Shown: piece after piece, positions 10,698 through 20,753 of the stretch | Numbering within the stretch: the first letter of the stretch is position 1 | Layout of the letters: every line of letters begins with the position of its first letter | Source: Heliocidaris tuberculata | Lineage: Eukaryota > Echinodermata > Echinoidea > Camarodonta > Echinometridae | Length of the DNA: 64,000 bases | Reading direction: 5' to 3' | Assembly: GCA_025618425.1 (NCBI GenBank) | Contig: CM046838.1 | Span: forward strand, 7,153,655-7,217,654 | Position numbers and translations under genes: made by a program | The notes under the pieces: model-generated | What the model was told of the DNA's origin: nothing | The model's database searches: none | The model's input: the letters and a program-made list of their open reading frames with translations, nothing else

Positions 10698-11471
10698 CAG
10701 CGCTTCTCAACCTTTTTTAACTCGAGGCCCACTTTGGCTCTCAGATTTTTTTCAAGGCCCACCTAAGGTGGAGTATCTGGACCTTAGTTTTTTTGTTTTT
10801 GTTTTTGTTTTTGTTTTTTTTTTTTTTGGGGGGGGGACATATGAGCCTATGGTGATCCAGAGAAAATCCCTTTCCAGTCCCTAATTTGTTTTGCGAGGTC
10901 GCATTTCGTCCGAGTGAGAATTTTAAAAATTCACCTTGCTTTATACCGTTTTAAGAGCAATTTGGTTCCAATTTACTTCGAAATAACTGCATCATAATGA
11001 TTGAAAAGTATGTTATCATTGATTTTATTTTTACATGGTTGAAAATTTGTCAGGGGGTGGGAGCAAATTGCCCCGGCCCCGTGCCCCTTCAGATACGCTA
11101 TAGTGCGGCCTCCTTACAAAATCTTAATGGGAAAAAAATGACAATAACACGTGGCACAAGAAAAACAGAGAACGCATTGTGTATTAATTAAATGTGTTGT
11201 GCCACTGTCAGTTGTTATGCCTAAAAAAATATTGTACTGACCTTCAATGAGACACTTGAGCTTGCTTCTAACATATCAAATGGGTCGCGAACCCACGCAG
11301 TAACAAGGCCAGGACATAGTAAATTTATATGTATATGCACACTACTTACCCCTCCGCAATTTCGTCATAAATCTTTGAGAACACTTTAAACACATAGCAA
11401 TATATAGGTGATTTTCAGCTGTGTTATGTAAAATCAGAAACAAATTTTTTGAGACCAGTTGAGAAGCGCTG
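10698..11471. mobile_element. hAT-type non-autonomous element with 8-base TSD
   Basis: The terminal inverted repeats are CAGCGCTTCTCAACC and inverted CAGCGCTTCTCAACT. The direct duplication CCCTAAAG flanks both sides (10690-10697 and 11472-11479). An 8-base TSD with a CAGNG start defines hAT. The body of 774 bases has a (GTTTTT)n and G tract near 10790-10835 and no transposase frame. The sister site in copy B (cccctgaagcattaag near 19550) is empty. Confidence 0.92.
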
Positions 11472-11784
11472 CCCTAAAGCATTCAGATTTTTAATGATTT
11501 GAAATTAACAGAGGAGATAAGCTGATTGACCCTCTCATCATCTCGCTATGGAGCGACCAATTGCCGCGAAACTTGTATACATCTTAAGAATGGCTGAATG
11601 AACAAAAATAATAGTATTATGGGTTTTGAATTCTCTTAACGCCAATCAAGAGCATTTGTGTGCTCTTGAATTCTCTTGAGTTCTGGTAATGGACAAAGGA
11701 AATCGCACAGAAATAAACCGATAGAAAATGTCTCATGAGCAAAGGAAAATAATGAATTACAGCTAGCTAGTAGTTCGGACCATA

Positions 11785-11991
11785 CTCTCTAAAAAAAAAG
11801 AAAAAAAATTGAGTGATCACTGACGTCACTCCCCGGGGGATTTAAAATAGAATGAAAATAGAGTGAAACTGCACTCTTTTCCTTTTAGAGAGCACTCGAT
11901 AGTCACTCAATATTCACTCCTAAACAAGTGATCACTGACGTGACTCCCGGGCGAGTGAAAACAGTGAAAATTCACTCTTTTTTAAAGAGAG
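11785..11991. mobile_element. Small TIR MITE with CTCTCTAAA ends
   Basis: The ends CTCTCTAAAAAAA and TTTTTTAAAGAGAG are inverted. Inside, GTGATCACTGACGTCACTCC recurs near 11813 and 11931. Flanking ATA may be the target duplication. Copy B near 19995 (tcatagacgtacg) lacks it. Confidence 0.6.
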
Positions 11992-12729
11992 AATATACGT
12001 ACGAGGCGTAGGGGGGGGGGGGGGGGGGGGGGGTGACCTCATATTCCGGTAAACGGTGGAAGTATTTGTAGACAACAAGGAAATAACACTAAAATACTAT
12101 ATGCGTTATTGCTTATCAATATAAATTGAAGAACACAGTCGATAGTTGTTGTAGTTATTCTTCTATGTATCATGTCCAAAGATTTTTTACAAGATCAATC
12201 TTTATTTTTGCAAGACGTGAAAGTCCCTTGAAGCATAAATGGCCATCGTTGTCGATTCGTGAAAACCTCAGGATGCTAAAATTTCTGGTTTTACATTACC
12301 TTGCACATGAGTAATAATTGAAAAAAAAAAATGTGCATTTCAATCCGTTTACTTATTGTTGTCCATTTGATAAACTTTGCATGTAGAATTCTCTATTAAA
12401 AAAAGAAAGAAAAAAAAAGAGAAGAGATTTAAGTATCGTAACTTATAAGCAGAATGGATATCCCTTAAGTCATTGTCACCACAAGTTGACAACATAATCG
12501 ACTGTGTATGATAGTTCTCCTTTTCCTATCCTCCTTGTCTGCTCTCTGTTTAAATTGTGAAAACTATGGGAGAAACATGAAAGAGTCGTACAGTATCAAT
12601 TTGTCTTCAGGTTCCATGATTGAAATTTAAAGTAATTAGAAGAGTATGAAGGAGTCATATCCTTTTTGTATGATCTTTGACTGACATTGTGAAAAATATG
12701 CAATAAATTTGCTAGAGGCATGCGTGGCG

Positions 12730-14940
12730 ATTTCTTGTCACAGCCGGTGGGAGGGGGGGGGGGGGGGCTGACGCGACTAGCCTTTACCATTATTTGCTAT
12801 ACAGTCTTCTCAATTTCCGGAGGGGGGGGGGGGGGGGTACGCGTCTGGGATCGCCACCCATGGCTAGAGGCTTACAATATTGTGACGGAATGCCACTTTA
12901 AGCAGGAAGCCCTCGTTCGAGAGCAAAGCGACAGCTAAAACTCTCTTTGGTTTAACCCCTTTAGTCCCAGACTTCTAGTCTACATATCCATACCCATGTC
13001 CATGGTTGACAGGAACCCAAAAGGGAAAGAGACTTAAACAACCTCTTTATATTTCACTACTAAATCTCTAACAACGGAAGCCTGTGCATACTGTCAGTAA
13101 CCCCTTCAATACCACACAGCCCTATTCCCAGCACTATTTCATTGGATATTGTAGTAAACAGGTAATTATACTCCAAGAAGCTTAAAGACAAAGGAGACTG
13201 TTGACGATGGTAAAGCTTAATTACACTGGTAGGGCTATTTCCAGCCCCATTGTTTACAGAAAAGATATTAGTTGAACCCGCCTAGTACAGCTCTCTATAT
13301 AGGGAAGGTAATACATGTATTAATCTGTAGAAGTAATTCTTTTTCAACTCTGAGATTTTCATGCTTCGTAGTACTATCAGAAGGGCTTGCTCGGATAGTA
13401 TATAAAGAGTAGGATTTTGGGGTAAATGCATGCAGACAGAGCGAGAGCTCCCAGAAGAGAACAGAGCCAAGTCAAAAACAGTCAGAAAGCCAGGCATCGC
13501 ACTAGGTAACACCCACTCGACCCCTTTCGGGGCTGAGGTGGGGGCAGCGGATCCGGGGGCATGGAACGGAGGTGCTCTTGGAAGCAGCGGCCCAACACCA
13601 GAAATGCACCCCCAACCCAAGTCGCCGGTCATCCTCCCAACCCCACCTTTCCTCATTAATTTTATTGTCCCAGACCCCAATAACCAATAGGGCTAACTCG
13701 GGATTCAAAAAAACTATAAGGTCTTTATTGGGGCTGAATTAGCTAGATAACGGGTCTTAATGAACACAGAGAGGCTACAGCGTGGGTCTGAGTGTGATGT
13801 ACAGGGAGAGAATTACCACTGCTGGGTAGCTGAATGCAGAGTAAAGCTCGCATAAAACAGTGCCCTTTGTCTCACGTGCCTGTCATCCCCTCTTACCTCG
13901 GTGTTTGCCGAACTGTGCCCCATAATCTAGGGCTAACAGGGAAAACATCACCAAAACATAACAGGGGCTTAATTAGCTTACACTTATTGTCTGAGGATGG
14001 TGTACCAGGGCCGAGGATCCGGCGGGGTAACTAGTGCAGAGCGCAGCTCGCTATAACAGTTCCCCATGCATGTTCTCCCCTGCTACCCCCCCCCCCCCCC
14101 CTTCACTGGTGTTTGCCGAACCACCTGGTTACTAATATAAGATTAATTAAGGATAGAGAACCCTAACTAAAATGTACGGGGCCAAGCTCATATTTAGCTT
14201 TGGGGGATAACGGGCAGCCTCATAAATTAAGGCAGGGTATAAATTGTTTACAGAGTAGAGCTCGTAACAGTTCCCCTTTGTTGTCTCATGCCTGCCCCAA
14301 TCCCTTCCCCTCAATATTTGCTAGACAGCCCCAGAGAACATGATCAAGGGATTATCCAAGTTAGGCCATAGGCAGATAAAGATAATTTACAGTTATATAC
14401 TGTTTTGGGTCAAGGGTCACATAGTCCAAAACATTGCATGCCTGCGCTTACCCCAGTTCTCTAAGTGGGTGTAGTAACTTTCTGATTAGAGAATCTCACA
14501 TAATAAGAAGCTCAGTATTATTGTTGACAATATAAATGTTGAATAAAGTTGGCCATATGTCTTAATTATGTATTGGTACGGGTATAGTCCCCGATATAGA
14601 AAGATGAATGTATTAGTCAATACACCATAATAAAAAGTAAGCTTTAGGGCTTCAATATAGTTGCACGGTAAATCAGGCTCTCAGTATCTTCATTGTGGAG
14701 TAATACAAAGTCGTATGTGATTCTGATTCAGACATCTCCGGCCCACTGTTGCTAATAGACCGCTCGCTACCAAGAGAAGAAAAGGGAATGTGTGAGAATG
14801 GAGACATGAGAGTGGGGGAATGGGACAAGAAGCGGTACCCAGGTTCGCCCCTGTGATCTTCCTCAACGCAACTCTGTCCCCCTTATGTCACAAATCAACA
14901 CCTACACCCCACCATCTCTCACACACAACCCCCCAAACAT
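12730..14940. other. Copy-B-specific block without recognised gene
   Basis: It has no counterpart in copy A. It opens with two G runs (about 12751-12767 and 12822-12837) and is less AT-rich than its surroundings. A tatataaag motif lies at about 13400. The open frames in 13282-13708 overlap on both strands and match no family I know. It may be an inserted repeat element of unknown class. Confidence 0.35.
13715..14345 (+). repeat. Degenerate tandem repeat of about 200-230 bases
   Basis: Three units can be aligned by eye on shared marks. The first is GGGGCT(G/T)AATTAGCT or a decayed form (13730, 13964, near 14190). The second is GCAGAG(T/C)..AGCTCG (13838, 14035, 14252). The third is (C)AGT(G/T)CCC followed by a CT-rich run and GTGTTTGCCGAAC (13900, 14110) or AATATTTGCTAGAC (14323). 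Function is unknown. Confidence 0.5.
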
Positions 14941-15058
14941 CCATTTTCCGCCACAATATCCTTGTCTGGTCTGTATTTGACATTTTGAAAAATATGAGAG
15001 GAACTTAATAGAGTCTTAGAGTATCCTCTTTGTCTGTTCTTTGTTCCTGTGTTTGTAG

Positions 15059-15442
15059 AAGTTACTTGAGGAGCTGGACAGAGCAATGGGCAGAAGATTA
15101 TAAACCAAGGACTTACCAACAGGGAAGCCATCAAGGTATTAGTAATGAGGGTCACGTCGCGACATCCTCGTCATGCTCTCCAAAGATACATACGACAACA
15201 ATGATGATCAGGGATTTGTACGACATGGTGCTGGTAATGGCTGGCGTGTTGGTGATATGGATGATGACGATGATGACTATTATGATAACGAGGATGGTGG
15301 TGGGAGTGGTGGTCAGCGTTATGGACAGTCTGGGAGTAGGTACAATAATGATGATAGGCCCGGAAGCAGTCATTGGAGACCAGACACGCATCGTAGGAGA
15401 CATCGAGGATATCCTCACCAGAAATATTGGATTCAGAACTGA
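15059..15442 (+). pseudogene. DHX36: Duplicated DHX36 terminal exon, frameshifted
   Basis: The acceptor tgtttgtag is kept and the frame starts KLLEELDRAMG. A one-base loss relative to ATGGAGCAG then shifts the frame to a stop (near 15100), and a further short deletion removes the CTGGAGT part. From 15173 the acidic Gly-rich tail is open again for 89 codons to TGA 15440-15442 (ends YWIQN). No helicase exons accompany it, so it cannot make a helicase. It could act as an alternative terminal exon only by skipping 5268-5657, which would still give a truncated tail. Confidence 0.85.
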
Positions 15443-15670
15443 TGATTATCTAACTGGGCTTCACATCATAGGAGACAATGACGAAACCACAACACTGTAC
15501 TCAGAATTAATGATGATTATATAACTGGGTTTCACATCGATCGTAGGATACATCGAGGAAACCTTCACCAAAGATACTGGACTCAGAATTAATGATACAT
15601 TTACTGGGGTTGGCATCGAAATTATCACTGAAGAAACCCAAATACTGGACTCTGAATTGATGACACCCAG
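15388..15670 (+). repeat. Short tandem repeat over the tail end of the DHX36 pseudo-exon
   Basis: A unit of about 70-100 bases (CATCGTAGGAGACATCGAGG, then CCTCACCAGA, then ATACTGGACT(C)AGAATTAATGAT) occurs about three times here. It is present about once plus a partial in copy A (5605-5735). Copy B expanded it. Confidence 0.55.
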
Positions 15671-16681
15671 GCCTACTTGTACAACTAGCAGTGTTAGAGA
15701 CATTAATGAAACCAGAGGCAGCAGAGCGTCTTTCAAAGTAGGGGAGGGGGGGGGGGGGAACAGACAAAAAAGGACACTTTTTTGAAAAATGGAACACCTA
15801 CAAAGGGTGAACAAGAAGCGGAAAAAATACGACTTTGAGATATTGGTATACCCAGGCCCTACATTCTAATTAATACATTACCAAGCATCAAATGGAACCT
15901 TTCATTATTCCTATCTTGACTGAACCCTTTTAAAAAACATATACTGTTGTTATAATTAACGGAAATTTTGCCAGTCCCTTTTCTTTGATTTTTGGTTGTT
16001 TTTTTTATAAGTTCTGATGTCACAAGATTGCAATATAGCAAGATCCCACAGAGTTTGCAATATGGCAAGTCGAGGGTATGCCCCATGTGTTACAAAGTAG
16101 TAGGCAAGTACATGTATTATGAAATTGTATTATTGAATGGAGAACATAAATTAACATAAAAATATAATTTTACTTGATATTTTGTCTGATCCAAGCTTAA
16201 GAGGCTATCAGCTTGATGTAATCATCAGATATAATAAACTCTTAGATGTGGTTGATAACGTATGGGACAAAATTGCTAATAGGATTTTACTGTACTTCCA
16301 GAGTTACATTTACAGTTGAAGGAGAAACTGATCTTTCCTCTTGGCCAAATTGATTTGGAAGTAAATTATATTCTTAATTTGGCATTGTCAGATTATGGAA
16401 ACAAAATTCATACAAAGTGAATCATTGTAAATATGCTAACGAGTATTGACCAGTACACAACCTAGGATGCAATATGATACCAAGTTGAATTAATGGCATT
16501 TTATTTAAGGAACATCCTTTACACATTGGGAATACATTCTCTTCAGCATAAGACTCAAAACTTTAAGTGCCTGTAGTCCTCAAATGATATGTTTTACAAC
16601 AGAAGGGAGTGATGGAGAAAGGGAAGAATCTGGTCTGTTGTGGACAATGAGTCACTAATCCTGTTACATCTGCATCATAGT

Positions 16682-16992
16682 GACCTTTAATAACATGTTT
16701 CAATTAAACTCATCTTTACATAAATACCCTACTCGAACTTCCACTAATGTTCATTTGAATAATCCTAAAACAGCCCTTGCTCATAGATCTATAAGGCACA
16801 CTGGACCCGATATTTGGAATTCATTACCCATTGATATACGTTCAAGTCCAACGAAGTTTATTTTAAAGAAACGCTTGAAAAATTATCTTCTCTCACATAT
16901 TGCTAGTGGGGGTGGTTAACACCCTTTCTAGCAGTATAAAATATTATTCGTTTCATCTGATACTATCTGAATGCAACTCTCTCTTCCACCCC

Positions 16993-17031
<39 letters not shown>

Positions 17032-17247
17032 TTTGTATTTTTTTTTTTCCTTTGGCCATCTGCTTTCCACTATGCATTGTTTGCATATGTATGTTCATTG
17101 TATGATTATGTTTATTTATGATTAGGACGTCAACTCAAGCTTTGCTTACGACGACCCCTTTTTCTATGTATGATTTTATGTGACCATACTGTGAAAGATT
17201 GTAAATTTATGATGATGTATATGGAAATAAATGAACTTCAAAATCAA
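16682..17247 (+). mobile_element. LINE (non-LTR retrotransposon) 3' fragment, first copy
   Basis: The 5'-truncated insert encodes the C-terminal end of a reverse transcriptase protein: FQLNSSLHKYPTRTST, then RSIRHTGPDIWNSLP, IDIRSS and KKRLKNYLL, then a stop at 16917-16919. The RxTGPxIWNSLP motif is typical of CR1/Jockey-like LINE C-termini. A (TC)n run, a TTTGCTTACGACG segment and an end at aacttcaaaatcaa follow. ATAGT flanks both sides (16677-16681 and 17248-17252). Copy A (near 8130) has no insertion. Confidence 0.85.
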
Positions 17248-17650
17248 ATAGTTTATATGTGTTGTTTTATATGAATATACATGTCAGGGTGTATTGAACA
17301 TTTGATTTGATACTGGACAAAAAAGATTTCTTGCAGCTGCCAGAAATTTGGCATTGTCAGATTATGGAAACAAAATTCATACAAAGTGAATCATTGTAAA
17401 TATGCTAACGAGTATTGACCAGTACACAACCTAGGATGCAATATGATACCAAGTTGAATTAATGGCATTTTATTTAAGGAACATCCTTTACACATTGGGA
17501 ATACATTCTCTTCAGCATAAGACTCAAAACTTTAAGTGCCTGTAGTCCTCAAATGATATGTTTTACAACAGAAGGGAGTGATGGAGAAAGGGAAGAATCT
17601 GGTCTGTTGTGGACAATGAGTCACTAATCCTGTTACATCTGCATCATAGT

Positions 17651-17961
17651 GACCTTTAATAACATGTTTCAATTAAACTCATCTTTACATAAATACCCTA
17701 CTCGAACTTCCACTAATGTTCATTTGAATAATCCTAAAACAGCCCTTGCTCATAGATCTATAAGGCACACTGGACCCGATATTTGGAATTCATTACCCAT
17801 TGATATACGTTCAAGTCCAACGAAGTTTATTTTAAAGAAACGCTTGAAAAATTATCTTCTCTCACATATTGCTAGTGGGGGTGGTTAACACCCTTTCTAG
17901 CAGTATAAAATATTATTCGTTTCATCTGATACTATCTGAATGCAACTCTCTCTTCCACCCC

Positions 17962-18002
<41 letters not shown>

Positions 18003-18219
18003 TTTGTATTTTTTTTTTCCCCTTTGGCCATCTGCTTTCCACTATGCATTGTTTGCATATGTATGTTCATTGTATGATTCTGTTTATTTATGATTAGGAC
18101 GTCAACTCAAGCTTTGCTTACGACGACCCCTTTTTCTATGTATGATTTTATGTGACCATACTGTGAAAGATTGTAAATTTATGATGATGTATATGGAAAT
18201 AAATGAACTTCAAAATCAA
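17651..18219 (+). mobile_element. LINE 3' fragment, second copy from local duplication
   Basis: It is a copy of the fragment at 16682-17247 made by the tandem duplication, not by a second insertion, because flanks and truncation point are the same. The encoded 79-residue frame is unchanged, as expected for a young duplication. Confidence 0.85.
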
Positions 18220-18523
18220 ATAGTTTATATGTGTTGTTTTATATGAATATACATGTCAGGGTGTATTGAACATTTGATTTGATACTGGACAAAAAAGATT
18301 TCTTGCAGCTGCCAACCCTTAATCTACTTTTGTTGATTTTTTTTTGTCTTCCAAATCTTGAAATGTTGAAGAAAAAAAAGAAGAAGTAAGGATTAAAAAA
18401 AAAAAGTGCAGAGAAAGATAATAATGTCACTGTCCTTCCTCATGGCAGGCTAGTGATGTTACACTTACCCAATATTGAGAATATTGAGTGATAAAAACTC
18501 AGTATGCGCTAGCTGTTAAAGAG

Positions 18524-18526
<3 letters not shown>

Positions 18527-18568
<42 letters not shown>

Positions 18569-18634
18569 GGAGATTGAGAGAGAGGGAGAGAGAGAGACTG
18601 AAATAGAGGGATAGAGAGAGAGAGAGAAGGGAGG

Positions 18635-18668
<34 letters not shown>
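18527..18668 (+). repeat. (GA)n microsatellite
   Basis: AG dinucleotide repeats with GGG interruptions, followed by a G run near 18673. It corresponds to the GA/G-rich stretch at 8386-8480 of copy A. Confidence 0.9.
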
Positions 18669-18669
<1 letters not shown>

Positions 18670-18837
18670 GTTGGGGGGGGGGGCAGAGAGAAAGAGAGTT
18701 TCTATATTACACGAATTTCTACTTATAATTTGTGTCTTTTCATTTGTCGGATATTCCTTAATCTTACACCGACTGTTTCACTCGACCCCCTTTCAGTGAA
18801 GCCAGTATACTATCAAAGTGGACTTCCACTTCCAGTT

Positions 18838-18975
18838 AAGAATTCACTAAGCACTTAATTTCGGTTGAAGTGGCATGATATCCTTAAAAGTGTTACGATT
18901 GTTCTCGAATTCACTAAGCACTTAATTTCGGTTGAAGTGGCATGATATCCTTAAAAGTGTTACAATTGTTCTCGA
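18838..18975 (+). repeat. Direct repeat of about 67 bases
   Basis: The block starting GAATTCACTAAGCACTTAAT and ending GTTAC(G/A)ATTGTTCTCGA occurs twice back to back (first from about 18840, second from about 18907). Copy A has it once near 9740. Confidence 0.8.
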
Positions 18976-19069
18976 TCTCCCTATCTCTTATTTCATGTTC
19001 TCAGGATTTAATGAGCAATCCTTTTTGGTTGAAATAGCAGCCACTTTATGGTTCCTCCTCAAGCCAAGC

Positions 19070-20245
19070 AAAATAAACCTTTAGTTCCTCATTAGGCTTT
19101 CTCCAAAAAAAAAAAAAAAGTTTTTAGACACATGTACATCTCTATATACATATTTTGGTCAAAATAACTGTGGCGTGCATAATGTCTGTAATGAAAAATT
19201 AATAAAAAGTCGTCCTATTCATACATTGGGAATATCAGTTAATTGCAATGAACATAATCGTATCATTATCACTATTCAAGTGGAAATAGAGTAGGAAGCG
19301 ACAAGGAAGCAGCCAGAGACGAGAATCTAGGGGTATATTTTACTTGGCACAAAGTACGTTTTGAAATTTTTGATTTTACCCAAATATATTGAAGGAAATG
19401 GCACTGAACTTCCTAGTTACAAGGAAGCTCTCATAAAAAAATTATCAAAACAAAAGCTGGGATTTTCACTAGAGCACCAACGAGGAAACAACTTGTTCTC
19501 TTCATGACACGAGCTCTCTACGTGTTAGGCTTTCATGTATCTTTTCCCCTGAAGCATTAAGAATTTTTATGATTTCACATTTATATATGAGATAACAATT
19601 ATTTTCTTTGTCTCCACTTTAGGATGGTGTTGTTTCTTGAAAGCCGTGCTGAATCTCATACATAAAGATGAGATAATTTAGCGATCATGGTCTATGACAC
19701 AAGATGTTTTACGCTAAGAATATTTTTTCGGAGATTCAAGAGACGGTGGAGGGGCATGATGTGACCCTCTCATGATCTTGGCTAAGGAGCTACCGATCAC
19801 CAAAACAAAAGAATAAAGTATCATGGGTTTTGCATTGTGTTAACGCCAAACAAGTGCATTTGTGTTTAATGTATCTTGAACTCTCTTGAGTTCTGGTAAT
19901 GGCAGAAAAAAAAATCGCACTGAAATAAACGGATAAAAATGTCCAATGAGCAAAGGAAAATAATGAAATTAAGCTAGCTAGTAGTTCCAATCATAGACGT
20001 ACGAAGTTGGCAGCCCCCAATAATAAGAATATTCCAATACTATGGTGCCCTAATAACCTCATATTCGGGGAAATGGTGTGGGGGAGGGGGGGGGTGTACG
20101 CAGGCTGCAGAAGAATTTTGGGATGCATAGTCAACAAGAAAATGACACTAAAAATACTATATGCACTACCACACATCTGTTTAGATTGTAATTGTTGTGA
20201 TTCTTCCTCGTATTAGCAAGGATTTTTGCAAAAGAGGGTTTTTTT
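19070..20245. other. End of copy B, no gene seen
   Basis: The sequence aligns to copy A 9890-12190 minus the insertions in A. The short frames on either strand (19790-20216) are not conserved in copy A. A G run lies at about 20085. Confidence 0.5.
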
Positions 20246-20492
20246 TTCTCTATTTTCATATTTAGAAACACAGGAATCCAAACTGATTTGATAGTAGAGT
20301 GTTTGCGCAGCCTTGGTTCAACAAGGAAGAACTTTCTATTATTTTGTACAAGTTTACTATCATTTCAGTGACTGAATTATGACGGCGACTCGAGTGTTTG
20401 CTTTGTGATTTGTTGAAGATATAATCAGGGGTACAGTGCTTTTGTTCAGTCATTTTCATTCTCAGATATTGATAGGTCTAATCGGGAGAACA

Positions 20493-20586
20493 ATGGAATC
20501 AATGGGTAATACTCCAAAACTGCTCTGGAAAAAGTTCCTTTATTGGTTTATCCTTTTGTCGCTATGCACAGCAGCGGAAAGTTCTG
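20493..20586 (+). CDS. Receptor exon 1: signal peptide
   Basis: Two in-frame ATGs (20493 and 20502) give MESMGNTPKLLWKK, followed by the hydrophobic core FLYWFILLSLCTAA and a likely cleavage before ESS. The donor gtgagt at 20587 leaves phase 1, the phase that FN3 exons need. The upstream 20246-20492 must hold promoter and 5' UTR; no clear TATA box is seen. Either ATG could start translation, with no effect on the mature protein. Confidence 0.8.
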
Positions 20587-20721
20587 GTGAGTAAATTTAT
20601 GGCAACAAATGACCTCCTTTTAGACGTGTTCATGTTTAAGAAACCATTGATAACAAAACTGAACAAAGCAATTATAATAAGCACCCTAACATACAATAAT
20701 CGGAAGTTAATCCCCCCAAAA

Positions 20722-20753
<32 letters not shown>

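Larger units (their letters stand above)
3020..12217 (+). repeat. Segmental tandem duplication, copy A
   Basis: Blocks along this stretch recur in the same order in 12218-20245. Pairs include 3850-3960 with 12440-12530, 5130-5780 with 14960-15700, 5940-8300 with 15960-18330, 9690-9880 with 18780-19070, 10440-10690 with 19330-19560, and 11490-12190 with 19570-20210. Copy A contains the real terminal DHX36 exon. Differences are many substitutions plus private insertions, so the duplication is not recent. Borders are good to roughly 50 bases. Confidence 0.8.
16376..18314 (+). repeat. Near-identical tandem duplication of about 970 bases
   Basis: Positions 16376-17344 and 17345-18314 are almost identical, differing by a few bases such as the T/C run near 17040 and 18010 and gattatg versus gattctg. 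The unit includes a LINE fragment with its flanks. It arose after the LINE insertion and is much younger than the A/B duplication. Confidence 0.9.
12218..20245 (+). repeat. Segmental tandem duplication, copy B
   Basis: This is the second unit of the duplication described for 3020-12217, lying head-to-tail. It carries a broken terminal DHX36 exon, the matching 3' UTR and downstream DNA, its own LINE insertion and a secondary tandem duplication. It ends about 250 bases before the start codon of the FN3 receptor gene. Confidence 0.8.
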
